This document shows positions 31,286-42,451 of a stretch of DNA of 64,000 nucleotides, one piece after another (the stretch's first letter is position 1; each line of letters starts with the position of its first letter). Both the position numbers and the translations under genes were made by a program. The notes under the pieces are model-generated. The model did no database searches, was not told the DNA's origin, and saw only the letters and a list, made by a program, of their open reading frames with translations. The stretch spans positions 2,604,001-2,668,000 of the forward strand of contig NC_049563.1 of the NCBI RefSeq assembly GCF_013368755.1, read 5' to 3'. Source of the stretch: Talaromyces rugulosus (lineage: Eukaryota; Ascomycota; Eurotiomycetes; Eurotiales; Trichocomaceae).

Positions 31286-32971
31286 TCACACATCTCTCAT
31301 GATAACAAAGTCAACCTCCTCTCCAGCCTCCATTGTTTCCATCGCCATGGCAACACCTTTTTCCCCGGTGGGCACTTCGTAATTTAGTGTTGTATCTTTT
31401 TTTAGGTACACTGTCCACGTTCCAGAAGGAAGACCATGGACTGCGGAGCCTACATAAGTGGCTCTGCTAGCCCACTCTCGAACCGTGATAATCATTGCTT
31501 TGGCCTGTTCATCCCACACCCCTCTCAAACAATCCAACCCCTGGTTGAACTCCAGTCCGTCTACCCACGGCTGGGTTTGCAGATATTCTTTCGTCCAAGG
31601 CTGCCCCCACATCTTCTTTTGACCATCGTCAACGTTCAGTCTGGCGTAAACGACGGCCGCATTTCCAGAAAATGGATCCATGTGAGTCCAGCATCCTTGA
31701 CTGTCCGTGGCCTGATCGTTTCTGGGATAGAATAGACCACCGTTCTCCCACGTCGGGTGCAAACGTGATCAGCGTACGTCAGCAATTCCTCGAGCTCTTC
31801 CTTTTTACCAAGTTCCGAAAGCCATTTTGCGACTTCGCGGGCATTTCGCAGCGCCTTCCCGGACGAAAGTTTCTGTTCAGCTATTATGCGTCGGTATGCA
31901 TCCGCAATCATGGGATGTTGGGAGTTCGACTCGGCCGTCAATCTTGGTAATGAAGCCCACGGATTGCTTGGTGAAACCAGCGCGGACAACTTCTGAGTTC
32001 CAGGTATTCATAAACGCAGCGGACCTGTTATCCTTTTCTTAGCATCCATGGTAAACATTAAATGATTAAAGGAAGGTCAAAACATACCATGCAGTTAGCC
32101 CAACACTCTTCGGAGGTGCCGTGCGTCCCTGCTTAACGCTCACCCAATCCTGGAATAAATCGCGCGAAATCATGTTTTTCTTCTCCAGGGCAGCACTGTA
32201 TTTCTGTAGAACACCACTGACTACATCGGTTCCATCTCGCACATCATTGTAATGCATAGTGATGATCTTTTATTGTCTATCAGTAGCAAATTCTTTTGTA
32301 AAAAGGATCGATCACCATACCGGAAACTGATTGCAAACAATGAAGACCAGATTCGGTTCACAGCAAGCACCAACCCAATCATTCCGCCTCATTTCCGCAA
32401 GAATGGCTTTCTGAAGGCTTCGATTGTCGTAACTAAAAGACTCAGGCCCCATCCCCCAGAATATCGGATCCCAATTAAACGTCAAACTGCCGGGGCGCTC
32501 AAACTCGTCGTCGTCAAAGAGCATGACATACAGACTGGTCATCAACAACAAATGCCCACTGTACATGATATTCTCACGCACAATGAGGTCGGCCCACGGC
32601 TTGCGAAGCTCTTTTAGGTCTGGATCGCACCTCTTACCGGACTGGGACGTGAGATACCAATAACCCTATACTTCGCGCTGCAGCATCTTGAGAATCAGAC
32701 CACGAATAAGGGGCTTGAAGAGCCCGCGCAAAACTGGAAGGCGGTGGTAATGCGTGAGCCCGGTTGCGTATGCCATGGTTGCCAGCTGGTAGCGGTTGGC
32801 ATCGAGGAATTCTTGGCCGGGTTCCTGTGCCCCCATGTGAGGCCAGTTCCCATCAGCGGCCGAGCACAGATTATGGAAGTAGCGAAGGTGGCCAGTTTGT
32901 TCGTCAGACAACTTGGGGTATACGGATAAGTCCAGTGATGCCTGAGTACCAGTTGGCTTGATAGACTGCAT
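31286..32971 (-). pseudogene. Broken linalool dehydratase/isomerase-domain (LDI-like) gene
   Basis: Read from MQSIKPTGTQ at 32971. Family segments are clear: NWPHMGAQEPGQEFLD, YQLATMAYATGLTHYHRLP, RENIMYSGHL, FNWDPIFWGMGPESF, CEPNLVFIVCNQFP, HYNDVRDGT, FMNTWNSEVVR, PTWENGGLFYPRND and HMDPFSGNAAVVYARLNV. Two introns fit (32267-32320 and 32025-32087). Three lesions break it. An in-frame TAG at 32666-32668 replaces the Trp of the REVWGYW-type motif, and single-base frameshifts occur near 31921 and near 31765. TGG to TAG is a RIP-compatible change. Homologs are annotated as LDI-like terpenoid-acting enzymes, but the fungal reaction is not established to my knowledge. Confidence 0.78.
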
Positions 32972-34138
32972 TGTTTCAAGGTAGCAGTGGCTTCAACGTA
33001 TAGTAGTCGGAAAACGGTGAGTTGGGGGGATGATAAAGGAGAGAGAAATTTAGTTGTTGCCTGTCTGTCAAGAGCCAGGCTTGAAAAAGCAAACTTCTCC
33101 CTGCTCTTAAATTTACTCATCTCATTTCATCTCAGCGGTAAAAGTGTGGAGCCCCGAGAGCCAACATAAAAGTGAGCAGCAAATCAAAAGGTTTTTTTAT
33201 CCGCTTTTCTATGCGGCGAAAACATATCTATTGAAGGTTGACCAAAAAAATATCAAGCCACAACTTGGTAAAATTGGCTGCCAGCTCAAGCGGTTCGGGA
33301 TAATTGTCATTATGTATATCGGTATTGGTTACTAAATATAAGTGTCAATAATGATTTAGTGGATACTTAAGTTTTTTACGCTCAATTTCTCATCTAAAAT
33401 AACAATTAAAAATAAGAATCTATTAGAAATTGAAGCGGCTATGCCGTAGACTAGTTCATGTCTAAAGGAAGAGGGGAATCGAGATAGTAGAATTGTTGAA
33501 ATCTCTACTATCTACTAACTCCAAAGAGCGTTTATTGAAACCTTGATTAGCAGAACTAATTTAGTTTTTGTACAACAAATGAACATAGTTAAAACAAAGG
33601 ATACACCCGGCACATATCAAGCAACATGACCAATAAGAGAACCGGTCAGCAAGCCATGTTACGCATATAATCTAGACAACCTCTATACACTAAAAACAAA
33701 GTAATGAGGCAAAACAACTCTTTATTGATACGTACATCCCCCTTCCAATAAGCGGGAAGTAGCCGAGTTAAAACAATACGACGGCGAAGGGAAAGCGAAT
33801 AAAAATTCTTGTGGAGAAGGGAGATTTGACAAAAGAGGTGTTTATTACCAAGCTCATTAGTTCAACACACTAGTCACCCCTATAGGTATAAATAGATATA
33901 ACATTTAAAGATATATAGACGTAGTGACCTTCAGCAATACCGGCGCATTTATAAATCCCAGGCCAAACTCTACTATATATCAATAAAATAATTCCAACCT
34001 AACCACTCATTTAATGCAGAAATAAGGAGCCGAATCGTTTCATTGTTGACCCGGCTCTGTAACTCTTTCCGAGCTTGAATTATCAGATACAGTAGATCGA
34101 CCATCCGTCAGAAAAATCACTCTTCTGCCTCATAATCG
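32972..34138. other. AT-rich gene-free region
   Basis: About 1.2 kb between the LDI pseudogene and the ankyrin gene. Only short chance frames; composition suggests old, mutated DNA. Confidence 0.5.
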
Positions 34139-37100
34139 TCACTTGACTTTTAATTTCCTATCCTCCCGTGGTGGCCATGGCGAGTCATCCCAGTAAGGGC
34201 AAAACTCTTCTCTCCCTTGCCAAAGATTTTCGAAGACTTCTCGTGTATAAAAACGTGTGTACTTTGCTTTTCGACGGTATATCGACCTGAATTCTTTAAT
34301 ATTGTAGTCGCAGCTCTGTAGGACACAATCCCAGAGGTCACCAGGATAGCTTCCACAAAAGCCCCGGCCTGATGTAGTGTACGCAACATCTGAAACTGTC
34401 ATTCCTGAGAAGTTCACTGCCCTGGGATCGGCACCACTCTCCACAAGAAATTTCAGTGTTTCGTACTCTGTAATAGGTCGTTGCCATAGGGTTGCTCTCA
34501 GGCCAGTGCCCGAACTTTGGAGACATATATGGAGACATGTCAGTCCGTCGGCATTGCGAATGTTGATATTTGCCCCCGCTCGGAGCATCTCGGCAAAACA
34601 ATCTTTTATGTAGCCATGGGCATAGTTATAACAGTGTAAAAGAAACATAGGCATACTGTCTATATCATACGTGTTGATATCAGCAAAATGTCCAACTATT
34701 TCAGGATTCCAGGCTATGCGAATAATATCCTATGGCCTCATTAGTGCGGATTTTGATACTATTGTTGTTGCGGTGAGCTAAACAAACCGGTATACCAATA
34801 ACCACGGCGCCGGAAAGGAACGGAGAGGAAGCTTTGTCCAAGGAAATGGTTGGGTCGGCCCCTGCCTCCAAAAGTAGTCGATAACATTGACCCACCGCCC
34901 GGATTTCTTCACTGTTGCTTTCCCCAAGACAAGGGTATTCCACCTCTAGAGGAGACCTGTAGAGCTAGTTAAAATATTTGGTTTAAGTAGAGGATCACAG
35001 ATATGTACTGTAACCATCCATTGTCGGAGTAGGCTACGTGGTCCACGTCTAACCCATTTTCAACCAGAAACTTGCACATTTCCGGTTGCAGCATCGAAAA
35101 CTTTAGTATAAATTTTGGTTATTAAAAGCCTCAAAACTGTAATTGGTACCACTTACAAACAATAGAGACCTGCCATTGTCATCATGACATCTCAATAAGG
35201 ATGGGTCATTAAAAATCATTTCCTGAACTGTAGATAGATATCCCATCCGCACTAATAGAAAAATGGGTGAGTCATTGGGTAGAACCCTATTCACTGTGAG
35301 TCGGGATATGGAGGATATAGACCTTCGTTGCATCTTCTCATGGTAAATCTCCTCCTCAAAGAAGGACGCAACCAGCATATGGAACCGCTGTGGGTTAGTT
35401 GGCGTGAATAAAACTGTCATTGAGTAGTCTGTGAGGTCTCTATCGGTTTGCAAATGGAAACTTTCATCTTTTCTTGTGATCCTCAACGGTCGGGTTCTTT
35501 TATTGAACCTGACGGTTAATTTTCCTATGCCAATATCAATCCTGTTGTACGAACTTTCTTGTTGAGTGAATGTGTTATTCTGAAACATGCGCCTTTGAAC
35601 TGTAAAGTGTTGGCTGACTCCAACTTAAGCAATGCAATGAGGATTCACTTACCTCCTTGGTTTAATCCCAGCCCGTCCCGACCAAAGCGGCGATTAAAGC
35701 GTTGTATTTTGCGAACAATATCCGTGCTGTTAGCCCTTTCACTTTCTTCTGACGACCACTTATCCGGCATCTGCCAAGTCGTCTCGACTTTCTTCTGTGC
35801 CGATGCCAATATAACCTGCAAATCATCTATAATACCATCTGCCTGGTCGTCGTCGTATGTATCAATGGTACTTTCTTTCTCTTGGACTAAGCCACAAAGC
35901 CGTTCAATGCTGCGGATCATCTCTAAATCTAGACCTGAACTATCTTTTTGACCACTTGTCTGAATATGAGAAGGCTCAAGTCTTCCAGATATCTTCTGGA
36001 GCATTCCCATCATGGTATCCATTTTTCCCTGCGAAACCGATGATACTGCTTCTACAGTATTGTTCATTGAAGATATTTGGGTTTGTAGTGTGTTTTGATT
36101 TGCAGCAAAAGAGGTAGAGAATTTTCTCAATGCAGAAACTTGATAATCAGTCTGCTGTTGAACGGTTGCATATATTCCTCGGCTGAACTGAATATTATCA
36201 TCTCTTGAACCACGGATCGCAGTGAGTAGATCTTGGGCAGAACCTAGTGGCACGGTCATACCTTAATTATAATTAGTTACTATCAGATTCGGGGTTTAGA
36301 TGATTTTACTGACTTCCTCTGGTGGTATGTATCCAATACTCCAGGAAGGTTTTGGCAGCAGATGCTCCAGTTGCTGAGGCATATCTTTGCCATGTCTTAT
36401 TCTTATGGCTGTCCGCATAATCGCATACGCCTTTGATGATTATGCAAGGCATGTTTCTCCATACCCCAGCACCTTCCATTTCAAATCCAATGACATTATC
36501 TCTTTTGGCCATTTTGTCACGGTGCTCTCCGGATTTCATCACCGTGTCTGCGGATGCAATCGTCCCGATGTGGACAAACGGATTGGTAGTTCCGGCGTTA
36601 TGTCGGTTGCGAGGGACTTTCTGGCCATAGCATCCAACACCATCGCAACTTCCCTCCAGTGCCTCTTCACAGATAGGATCACTGCTGGACCTGCATTGCA
36701 AACAAACACATTTGACCGCCATTTCTTTTTCCTGATAGTGTTTATGACGATAACAAGCCTCAAAGAGCACGTCACGCTCAATACCCGGGTGCTGCCATTC
36801 TACTTCCTGCCCGGCCTGCTGGAGAGCTTGAAGATGTTGATAAACCCGCCCTCGGAATTCGCTCTGCGCCTTGTGACTCTTGAGAGCTTCAAGATGGCTT
36901 CTGATTATAGGGGGAGGCGGCCCAAGCATGCCCTTAATACCCTTTTTTCGTCGAAATCCATCAGGATATTGGCCGCCAAAATCATATTCGACCACACTAT
37001 CGCTAATAATCACGTCTCCCAGTACAATCTCGGCGTTTTCAGAGGGAAACGGAACACCTCCACAGATGCCAACCACTAGAGCCAGCTGAATCTCGGTGTA

Positions 37101-37364
37101 GCTGACTCTGAGGTTGGCAGCTGCACTCGCAGCGCTTCCTTTTCCCATGTTCGGCAAGTAGCATAGGACAACATCATGCTGGCCAATTCTTCCATTGATA
37201 TATACGTTGTTGTCTCGAAAACTTTTGCCATATATCTTACCGAATTTGTCGTATGTTTCGTCGAATAACGCCTCGACAGCGTCGGCCTCGAGAGGGAGGG
37301 CGCAAATAATAGCGATACTAAACCCGTCACGGTTTGTTGGCGCATTCTGGCGCATTTTGCCCAA
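34139..37364 (-). CDS. Nucleoside phosphorylase-ankyrin protein (NLR-like architecture without NTPase)
   Basis: Six exons, 37364-36314, 36261-35653, 35599-35157, 35100-35009, 34956-34788 and 34729-34139, joining in frame to 984 residues. Residues 14-345 are a PNP_UDP_1-type nucleoside phosphorylase domain: IAIICALPLEADAVEALFD, LVVGICGG at 96-103, GFEMEGAG at 293-300 and IKGVCDYADSHKNK. Residues ~351-553 are a mostly helical, Gln/Ser-rich linker with no P-loop. From ~650 to 930 ankyrin-like repeats follow: NGRSLLF, LVENGLDV, LLLEAGADPTI, PMFLLHCYNYAHG, LRAGANINIRNADG and LVESGADPRAVN. Fungal NLR-like proteins often pair an N-terminal PNP domain with NACHT/NB-ARC and repeats; here the NTPase is absent. 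A role in self/non-self sensing is inference. Confidence 0.85.
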
Positions 37365-37952
37365 CTCTCTAGACCGAGCACCGCTAGTTAAAGAACCCAG
37401 CTAATTAACTTGTCTAATATAGCTATCAGCGATCACAGTGCTGATGCTAAAATTGTGTGTCGTGGGATTTTTATTCACGGGTAAGAGTTTCGCAAGGTAA
37501 TATTTTACTCTACTCTGAAGCCTTGTCCGACGTTCAGCCTCGTCTGTCCAAAATCTGCCCAGCCTGCAGGTCAAGTCACGTTATTCTCCTTAAATTAGCA
37601 GGGTGCATGAACAAAATTAGGGTCCAATCGCTCATGTTCACGTAGAACTTTTGTGAGTAAAAATACTCACCACCCTAAGGGTGTACATACCAACTAGAAT
37701 CAAGCCCAGCAAAAAATTATAAAAGCAAAAAAAGGAAAAGTGATCAAAAAAATACAATAGCGATAACTATAGTTCTGCTCACTGTCATTGAAAACAGGCG
37801 CTGTCACTTTAATTCAGGCTTCAGGCCCGTTCAGGGAACAATTCGAGGGCATAATTAAACATCATATCACTATTCAACAATGAAATTCTTGACAGGTCCA
37901 AAATAGTTGACCACCACCCGACATGAATGCGCTGGATATGCCAGGTTTAAAA
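37365..37952. other. Intergenic between the PNP-ankyrin gene and the HNH-APH relic
   Basis: No gene seen. Left part is the presumed promoter of the PNP-ankyrin gene. Confidence 0.45.
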
Positions 37953-39837
37953 CTATACTCCAAAAGGGGTGTAAAACCAAAAATTTCGCTCCCCACTGAG
38001 CTCTGACTCGTAGCGGTGTCCAAATGCACGTCGAAATATGTTTTCAAAAATAGGATTCTGAAGAGAAGTGTACATTGCCTTAGTGAAGTCCCAATATTCA
38101 GGCATATAGCCGCTACACTCCCAATCGATAATACCACTTAAACGTCCGCGGTCGACGAGTAAGTTGGTATGGTGGAAATCAGAATGCGTGAAGTACGAGT
38201 GGTGGCCCTGTGGAACGTTCTCTTCGCCGACTACTTCTGCTGGTGAGCATCCTAGATGGTTTGTCAGATGGGCGTTGAAATCAGACTCGGAGTGAAATGG
38301 CCCTCCGGTGCCATTAGGTATACGGTGATCGACAATCGGGCCTCCTAGTGAGTTGCAAAACAAGAACTCCGTTTGATTGGGGGGACTTTCCGCAACTGCA
38401 TGGCATAAGATCCAAGATCGTCCGCGAAGAGATCGCGCTCGACGTACGACATTAGATGGACGACTTCGTTAAGCATCTGTCCACGCAGACGGGTCATCAC
38501 CAGATATGTTGTGCCACCATACTCTCCGACATCGACTACTCTAGGTGCTGGTATAGATGTATACCGTTCGACGAGTCTCAATGAATTTGGTTCATTCTGC
38601 TGGGAGTGGACATACTGCTTCAACATTAACCCAAGCGGTAGCCGATGTACCCACGGCGCCAACGTAGGGCCATATAACCAATTTCCAATATCCTTGAGGA
38701 TAATATAGCACCGTAGGCGCATCTGTAACGGTATGCAAAGCCATAATCTGTAAAAAGCTTGTCGGAGAATAGGAATATTAAAGGATAAGTAGTCTGAAAA
38801 ATATTTAGCACTCAGTAACATAAGAAAACTACCTTACGTACCTCTAGGTGGTTGTGACCAGCCGCTTGCAGCTTTATCATCGATATAAAAAAGATGCAAT
38901 GCGTTGGCAAATCGACGATGAATCTTAAAGAGAAAAACGCCTGGGATTGGTCGAGTCTCAGCATTGGCCGTGGAAAATTTAAAGAGTGCCATGCTTTCAA
39001 GTGTGGTCCCATCTCTGAGGAGAAGGCCCGAGATCTCCTCGGGGAAACCGGTCTCTATAGTATACTGTGCATGAAATGTTTTAGAAAAATAGGTAGCTTC
39101 GGATATAATACCACTCACCCAAGCATCCTGGATTTCTTCGTCTGCCTCGCACTTAGATTCGGAGTCGCCGAACGGCTGAGATGTTAGCCTTACAGAGACG
39201 TGGCCCTCTCGAAAAGCCCTATGAACGCTTGGCAATAGTAGCCAGAGATTTCGCAATGAAGCTTCATTATCTTCGATTTGGCTTGAAAGCTGAGTCCGCA
39301 GTTTGGCGACGTAAGAAGGAGATAGATGTGCTTCGAGCATCATGAGAAGACGTCCCTATATTCATTTTTAAGACATCTGGAATCCAAGCAGTTATAGGTT
39401 ATAGTTTACCTCTTCTGCCGTTTCAATCTCATGGAGCATTGAAGGAGGGACTACGTATGCAAGCTCTGCGGTAACCACCGAGCCACCGCGTGCATCCTTG
39501 GTGATAGAACATCGAGGACCATCTCTAAGGCGAACCGAAGCGCCCAATTGTTTAGAGACTGGATCTAAACCGCTAACTACGGTAATTTAGCCTGAGAATA
39601 AATGATGTCAAGAAGACAGAAGTTCTTACTCAGTGTCGCCAACCGTCTCCAATTCTTTTTGAAATCACGCAAACTGATTTCTGTATCTAGCGGGGTATCC
39701 CGGGCAATCCTTGAAAGCAAATAATTTGCAGCAAGCTCAGAGTCCGCAGCTTCATTAATGAAATTTTTCAAAATTAGGTGTTCAGTTGGCGACAGACTTG
39801 TCGAGGATATGATTTCCAGCGCGGCGGTCGTAGACAT
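37953..39837 (-). pseudogene. HNH-like domain fused to aminoglycoside-phosphotransferase-like kinase, frameshifted
   Basis: Four exons from MSTTAALEIIS: 39837-39630, 39576-39410, 39355-38842 and 38793-37953. The first three exons give an HNH-endonuclease-like module: VRLRDGPRCSITKD, AELAYVVPPS in the place of the usual AAHIVP-like motif, and NLWLLLPSVHRAFREGHVSV. The fourth exon is an APH-type kinase: YLVMTRLRGQ, the Brenner-type loop HSDFHHTNLLV and metal-binding GIIDWE, ending WFYTPFGV. All three splices keep frame, so the two modules form one gene. A six-C run at 38379-38384 (read on minus) breaks the frame: one more C would restore continuity between RKVPP and the NQTEFLFCNSLGG segment. 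Either a real frameshift or an assembly error in a homopolymer. The canonical His of the HNH AH motif is not seen. Confidence 0.75.
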
Positions 39838-40919
39838 GGTACAGCTGACTTGGGAACACCAAAACAAAAGAGGACGTAAATACAAACGACGAAGGTTTGG
39901 TGTTATGCGCAAAGCAGGGTTGATTGCTGTCAACCAACAATCCGTCTATAACTAATTGTTGTGTCGATGTTCAGTTGTCGAGGTTGTGGCAGAAATACTG
40001 ACCGACACAGGATAAGGATGCACATGACAAGTAGGCTAATTTTGAATACTAACAATAATTTGCCTGCCGGCACGTATCCGCTTTTCGAGCACTCTGTACT
40101 TGCTCACCTAATGAATACTAATAATTAATAATTAGTAACAATACAATACGCATTGCGTATTTTTCAATAATGTGTGCTTGGCGCTTGACATAACCCAAAA
40201 CAATGACATCGGAAATTCAGTTGCAAGGCACTTGAAGCCCAAATGATGGTTGACACAGACAATAGATCAAATGAACTAGTAGATTTGGGTTATTTTAGTA
40301 ATTATTAATGTGTCTAATAATTTAACCAACCAGAATATATGCTAGGTAGTGGCTGGAAAGTAACGCTGCTCCAGACTCAAGAGCGTCGTTCGAGGCGCCA
40401 ACTGAAACACAATGTCTTTATTTAGATTTCAAATCAGAATAGCGCGCTGTTGCGCGTCTAGAAGAAGTGCAAGAAGTGAATTAATTTACATACAGTAATA
40501 GATTGATTATATTAATTAGAATATTATATTCAATAGGACTATATCTATACTCTATTCTTAATTTACACGCTTATTAATCGTGCCAAGATTCTGAAGATTA
40601 TACGTTCCACCTTGCCAAAATTCGTCTTTTTTTAATAAATTTGGAAATCAATACGTACCTGTTATTTCCACCAATTATATTCTATTGGGAGTCTGGGTCA
40701 TTAGCGTAATTTTATGGAATTTTAGTTTGAAATTGAAACCCGAATTTTGGCAAGGTGGCACGTATATAGGCTTGCGTAGGTTGGCTGCTTTGGTATGGTC
40801 TGACTTGTTTACAACTTCTCTGGGAAATTTTACTGTTGATACTTGTACATTCTTTCACACGAGTACTTTTACTTGGTCTTATATCAATTCCTTACAATTT
40901 ACCTTGCAAAAAATTTTCA
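39838..40919. other. AT-rich gene-free region
   Basis: No gene recognised. Very AT-rich, especially 40260-40680. Confidence 0.5.
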
Positions 40920-41270
40920 ATGTCTGCGTTATTATCTATCGAATCTGTTGGCTCCTCCCCTCCAGATCAGATTTTAGGAATTGGCAAAACCGGTTCAGTT
41001 ATCCTCCGCAATGAAACAGCCGTCAAATTACCTATTAGACGGGGGAATAGTAGTGATGTTGAAGTTCAGGCAATTATTGAGTCTATCCAGCTTGAGCAGG
41101 ATCTATATCAACGTTTAGGAAACTGCCAGAGCGTCATACGTTGTATTGGTTCAACGAGATTATCCGGCTTGAATTTATGAAGAAAGGTGTACGTACTTAT
41201 CTACAATCTCCTGTGGTTGACACACTAGCCAGTATACACAACAACCTCAGCATGCACAAAAGTTGTTAAA
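40920..41270 (+). pseudogene. N-terminal fragment of a protein-kinase-like gene
   Basis: An ORF from MSALLSIESVG carries a glycine loop, LGIGKTGSVIL, the lysine of AVKLPI and an alpha-C-like LEQDLYQRLGNCQSVI. A frameshift near 41160 then leads into EFMKKGVRTYLQSP, as in fungal kinases of the type with LEFM..G.LR.YL. The sequence ends there: catalytic loop and DFG are missing. It is a truncated relic. Confidence 0.6.
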
Positions 41271-42451
41271 TCCAGGCAATTCACGTCCAGAATGGCCTAG
41301 ATAAAAAGATAAGAGAACGGGTGAGCGAGAGCAAAAAACATACAACATCAATTACATGGCGGTGCTCACCAAAGTTGCCGCCGCTTCGAATCTGAACTCT
41401 TCGCGCCCGTTGCGGGAACGCTTCTTGGCACACCCTGAATCGACCTGAACACTCATAAACAACCGATCTACCCATCGGCCAGAGCCAACTCGAAGCGATG
41501 GCCGACCACCCAATAATTTCTTACACAACTGTTACGAACTCAGGGTCATGATATGGACTTGGAGGGAAATAAGTAAGTATTCAAGGATACTAGCTAACTT
41601 GCTTGGAATCCTCTACTAGAGAGGACTTAATATACAGTTGAAACAGAGGCAGCAATACAGGCAACAATGTAGGGTAGGTATCGCTTCTTTAAAAAATCGA
41701 TCAGGCTTTGTTGCTGCTGCGTACTAGGATAAGTTATCAGCACACGGACGCTAACGACTGTCCTTCGTCGATATGGTGCATTGGTTATTTGAAACCAGCT
41801 CCTGTGTGAGTAGGGAGGGTTCTAGTTTGATGGAACTTCCGATTGGCTAGCCTGAAGAGAGCCAGCTACGACTGAAGTGGTCATGACTGGCCGTCAGATG
41901 TAAACGCCACAAATTTAACACCAAACAATGTATTTAATAGAGTGGGAGATCGCGTGTACTCATCCTGATCCAGTTCGTGCAGCTTGCGTCCCAAAGGAAC
42001 GGCATTTTGCAGCCAGGTGCGTTCAAAAAATGTAAACTGACGGTAAGTCCAGCAAGGCAGATATATCAATATAGCTTTTCACAATTCTTAAGCTGGAAAG
42101 ATGTCAGCAAAACTTAACGTTAGCCTTAACAAAACCCTGAGAATGGGAGTAGATTGTATAACTGGTCGGCACAGACCTAACTAGCGGGGTGAGGGTCTAG
42201 CCGCCTCCTTGTCTTATTGGATGCCTGAATTTATGGGTACTTTTTAGTCTCTCACGCCCCCATATTTCCTAGCCGCCTATGGACACTATTGGTCAATTTC
42301 TATGCGTAGCCTCTGATTCGTTGCTTCTGTTGACAACTGAGGGCCTGACAATACGTTCATTGTGTTGATATTTCACTGCTAGGCTTGTGTATAAATACTG
42401 GCTGGAATTCCATTCAGTAGCTATTCAGCAGACGCGTCAACACTTTCGAAA
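41271..42451. other. Intergenic region upstream of the Zn2Cys6 gene
   Basis: No gene recognised. Short frames on both strands (for example around 41281-41475 and 41881-42069) resemble nothing known. Confidence 0.45.
42390..42397 (+). promoter_or_regulatory. TATA box of the Zn2Cys6 gene
   Basis: TATAAATA, 55 bp upstream of the start codon at 42452, in the right place for a core promoter. Confidence 0.45.

Noticed and set aside
34788..34792. Alternative donor GTATAC at the end of exon 5 of the PNP-ankyrin gene
   Set aside because: It ends in phase 1, but the next exon can only be entered in phase 0; GTTTGT at 34787 fits phase and length.
36000..36261. Possible NACHT/P-loop in the PNP-ankyrin protein (VSQGKMD)
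   Set aside because: The segment lacks the GxxxxGK[ST] pattern and sits in a coiled, polar region.
41281..42069. Short frames on the minus strand between the kinase fragment and the Zn2Cys6 gene
   Set aside because: No recognisable motif, no linked exons.
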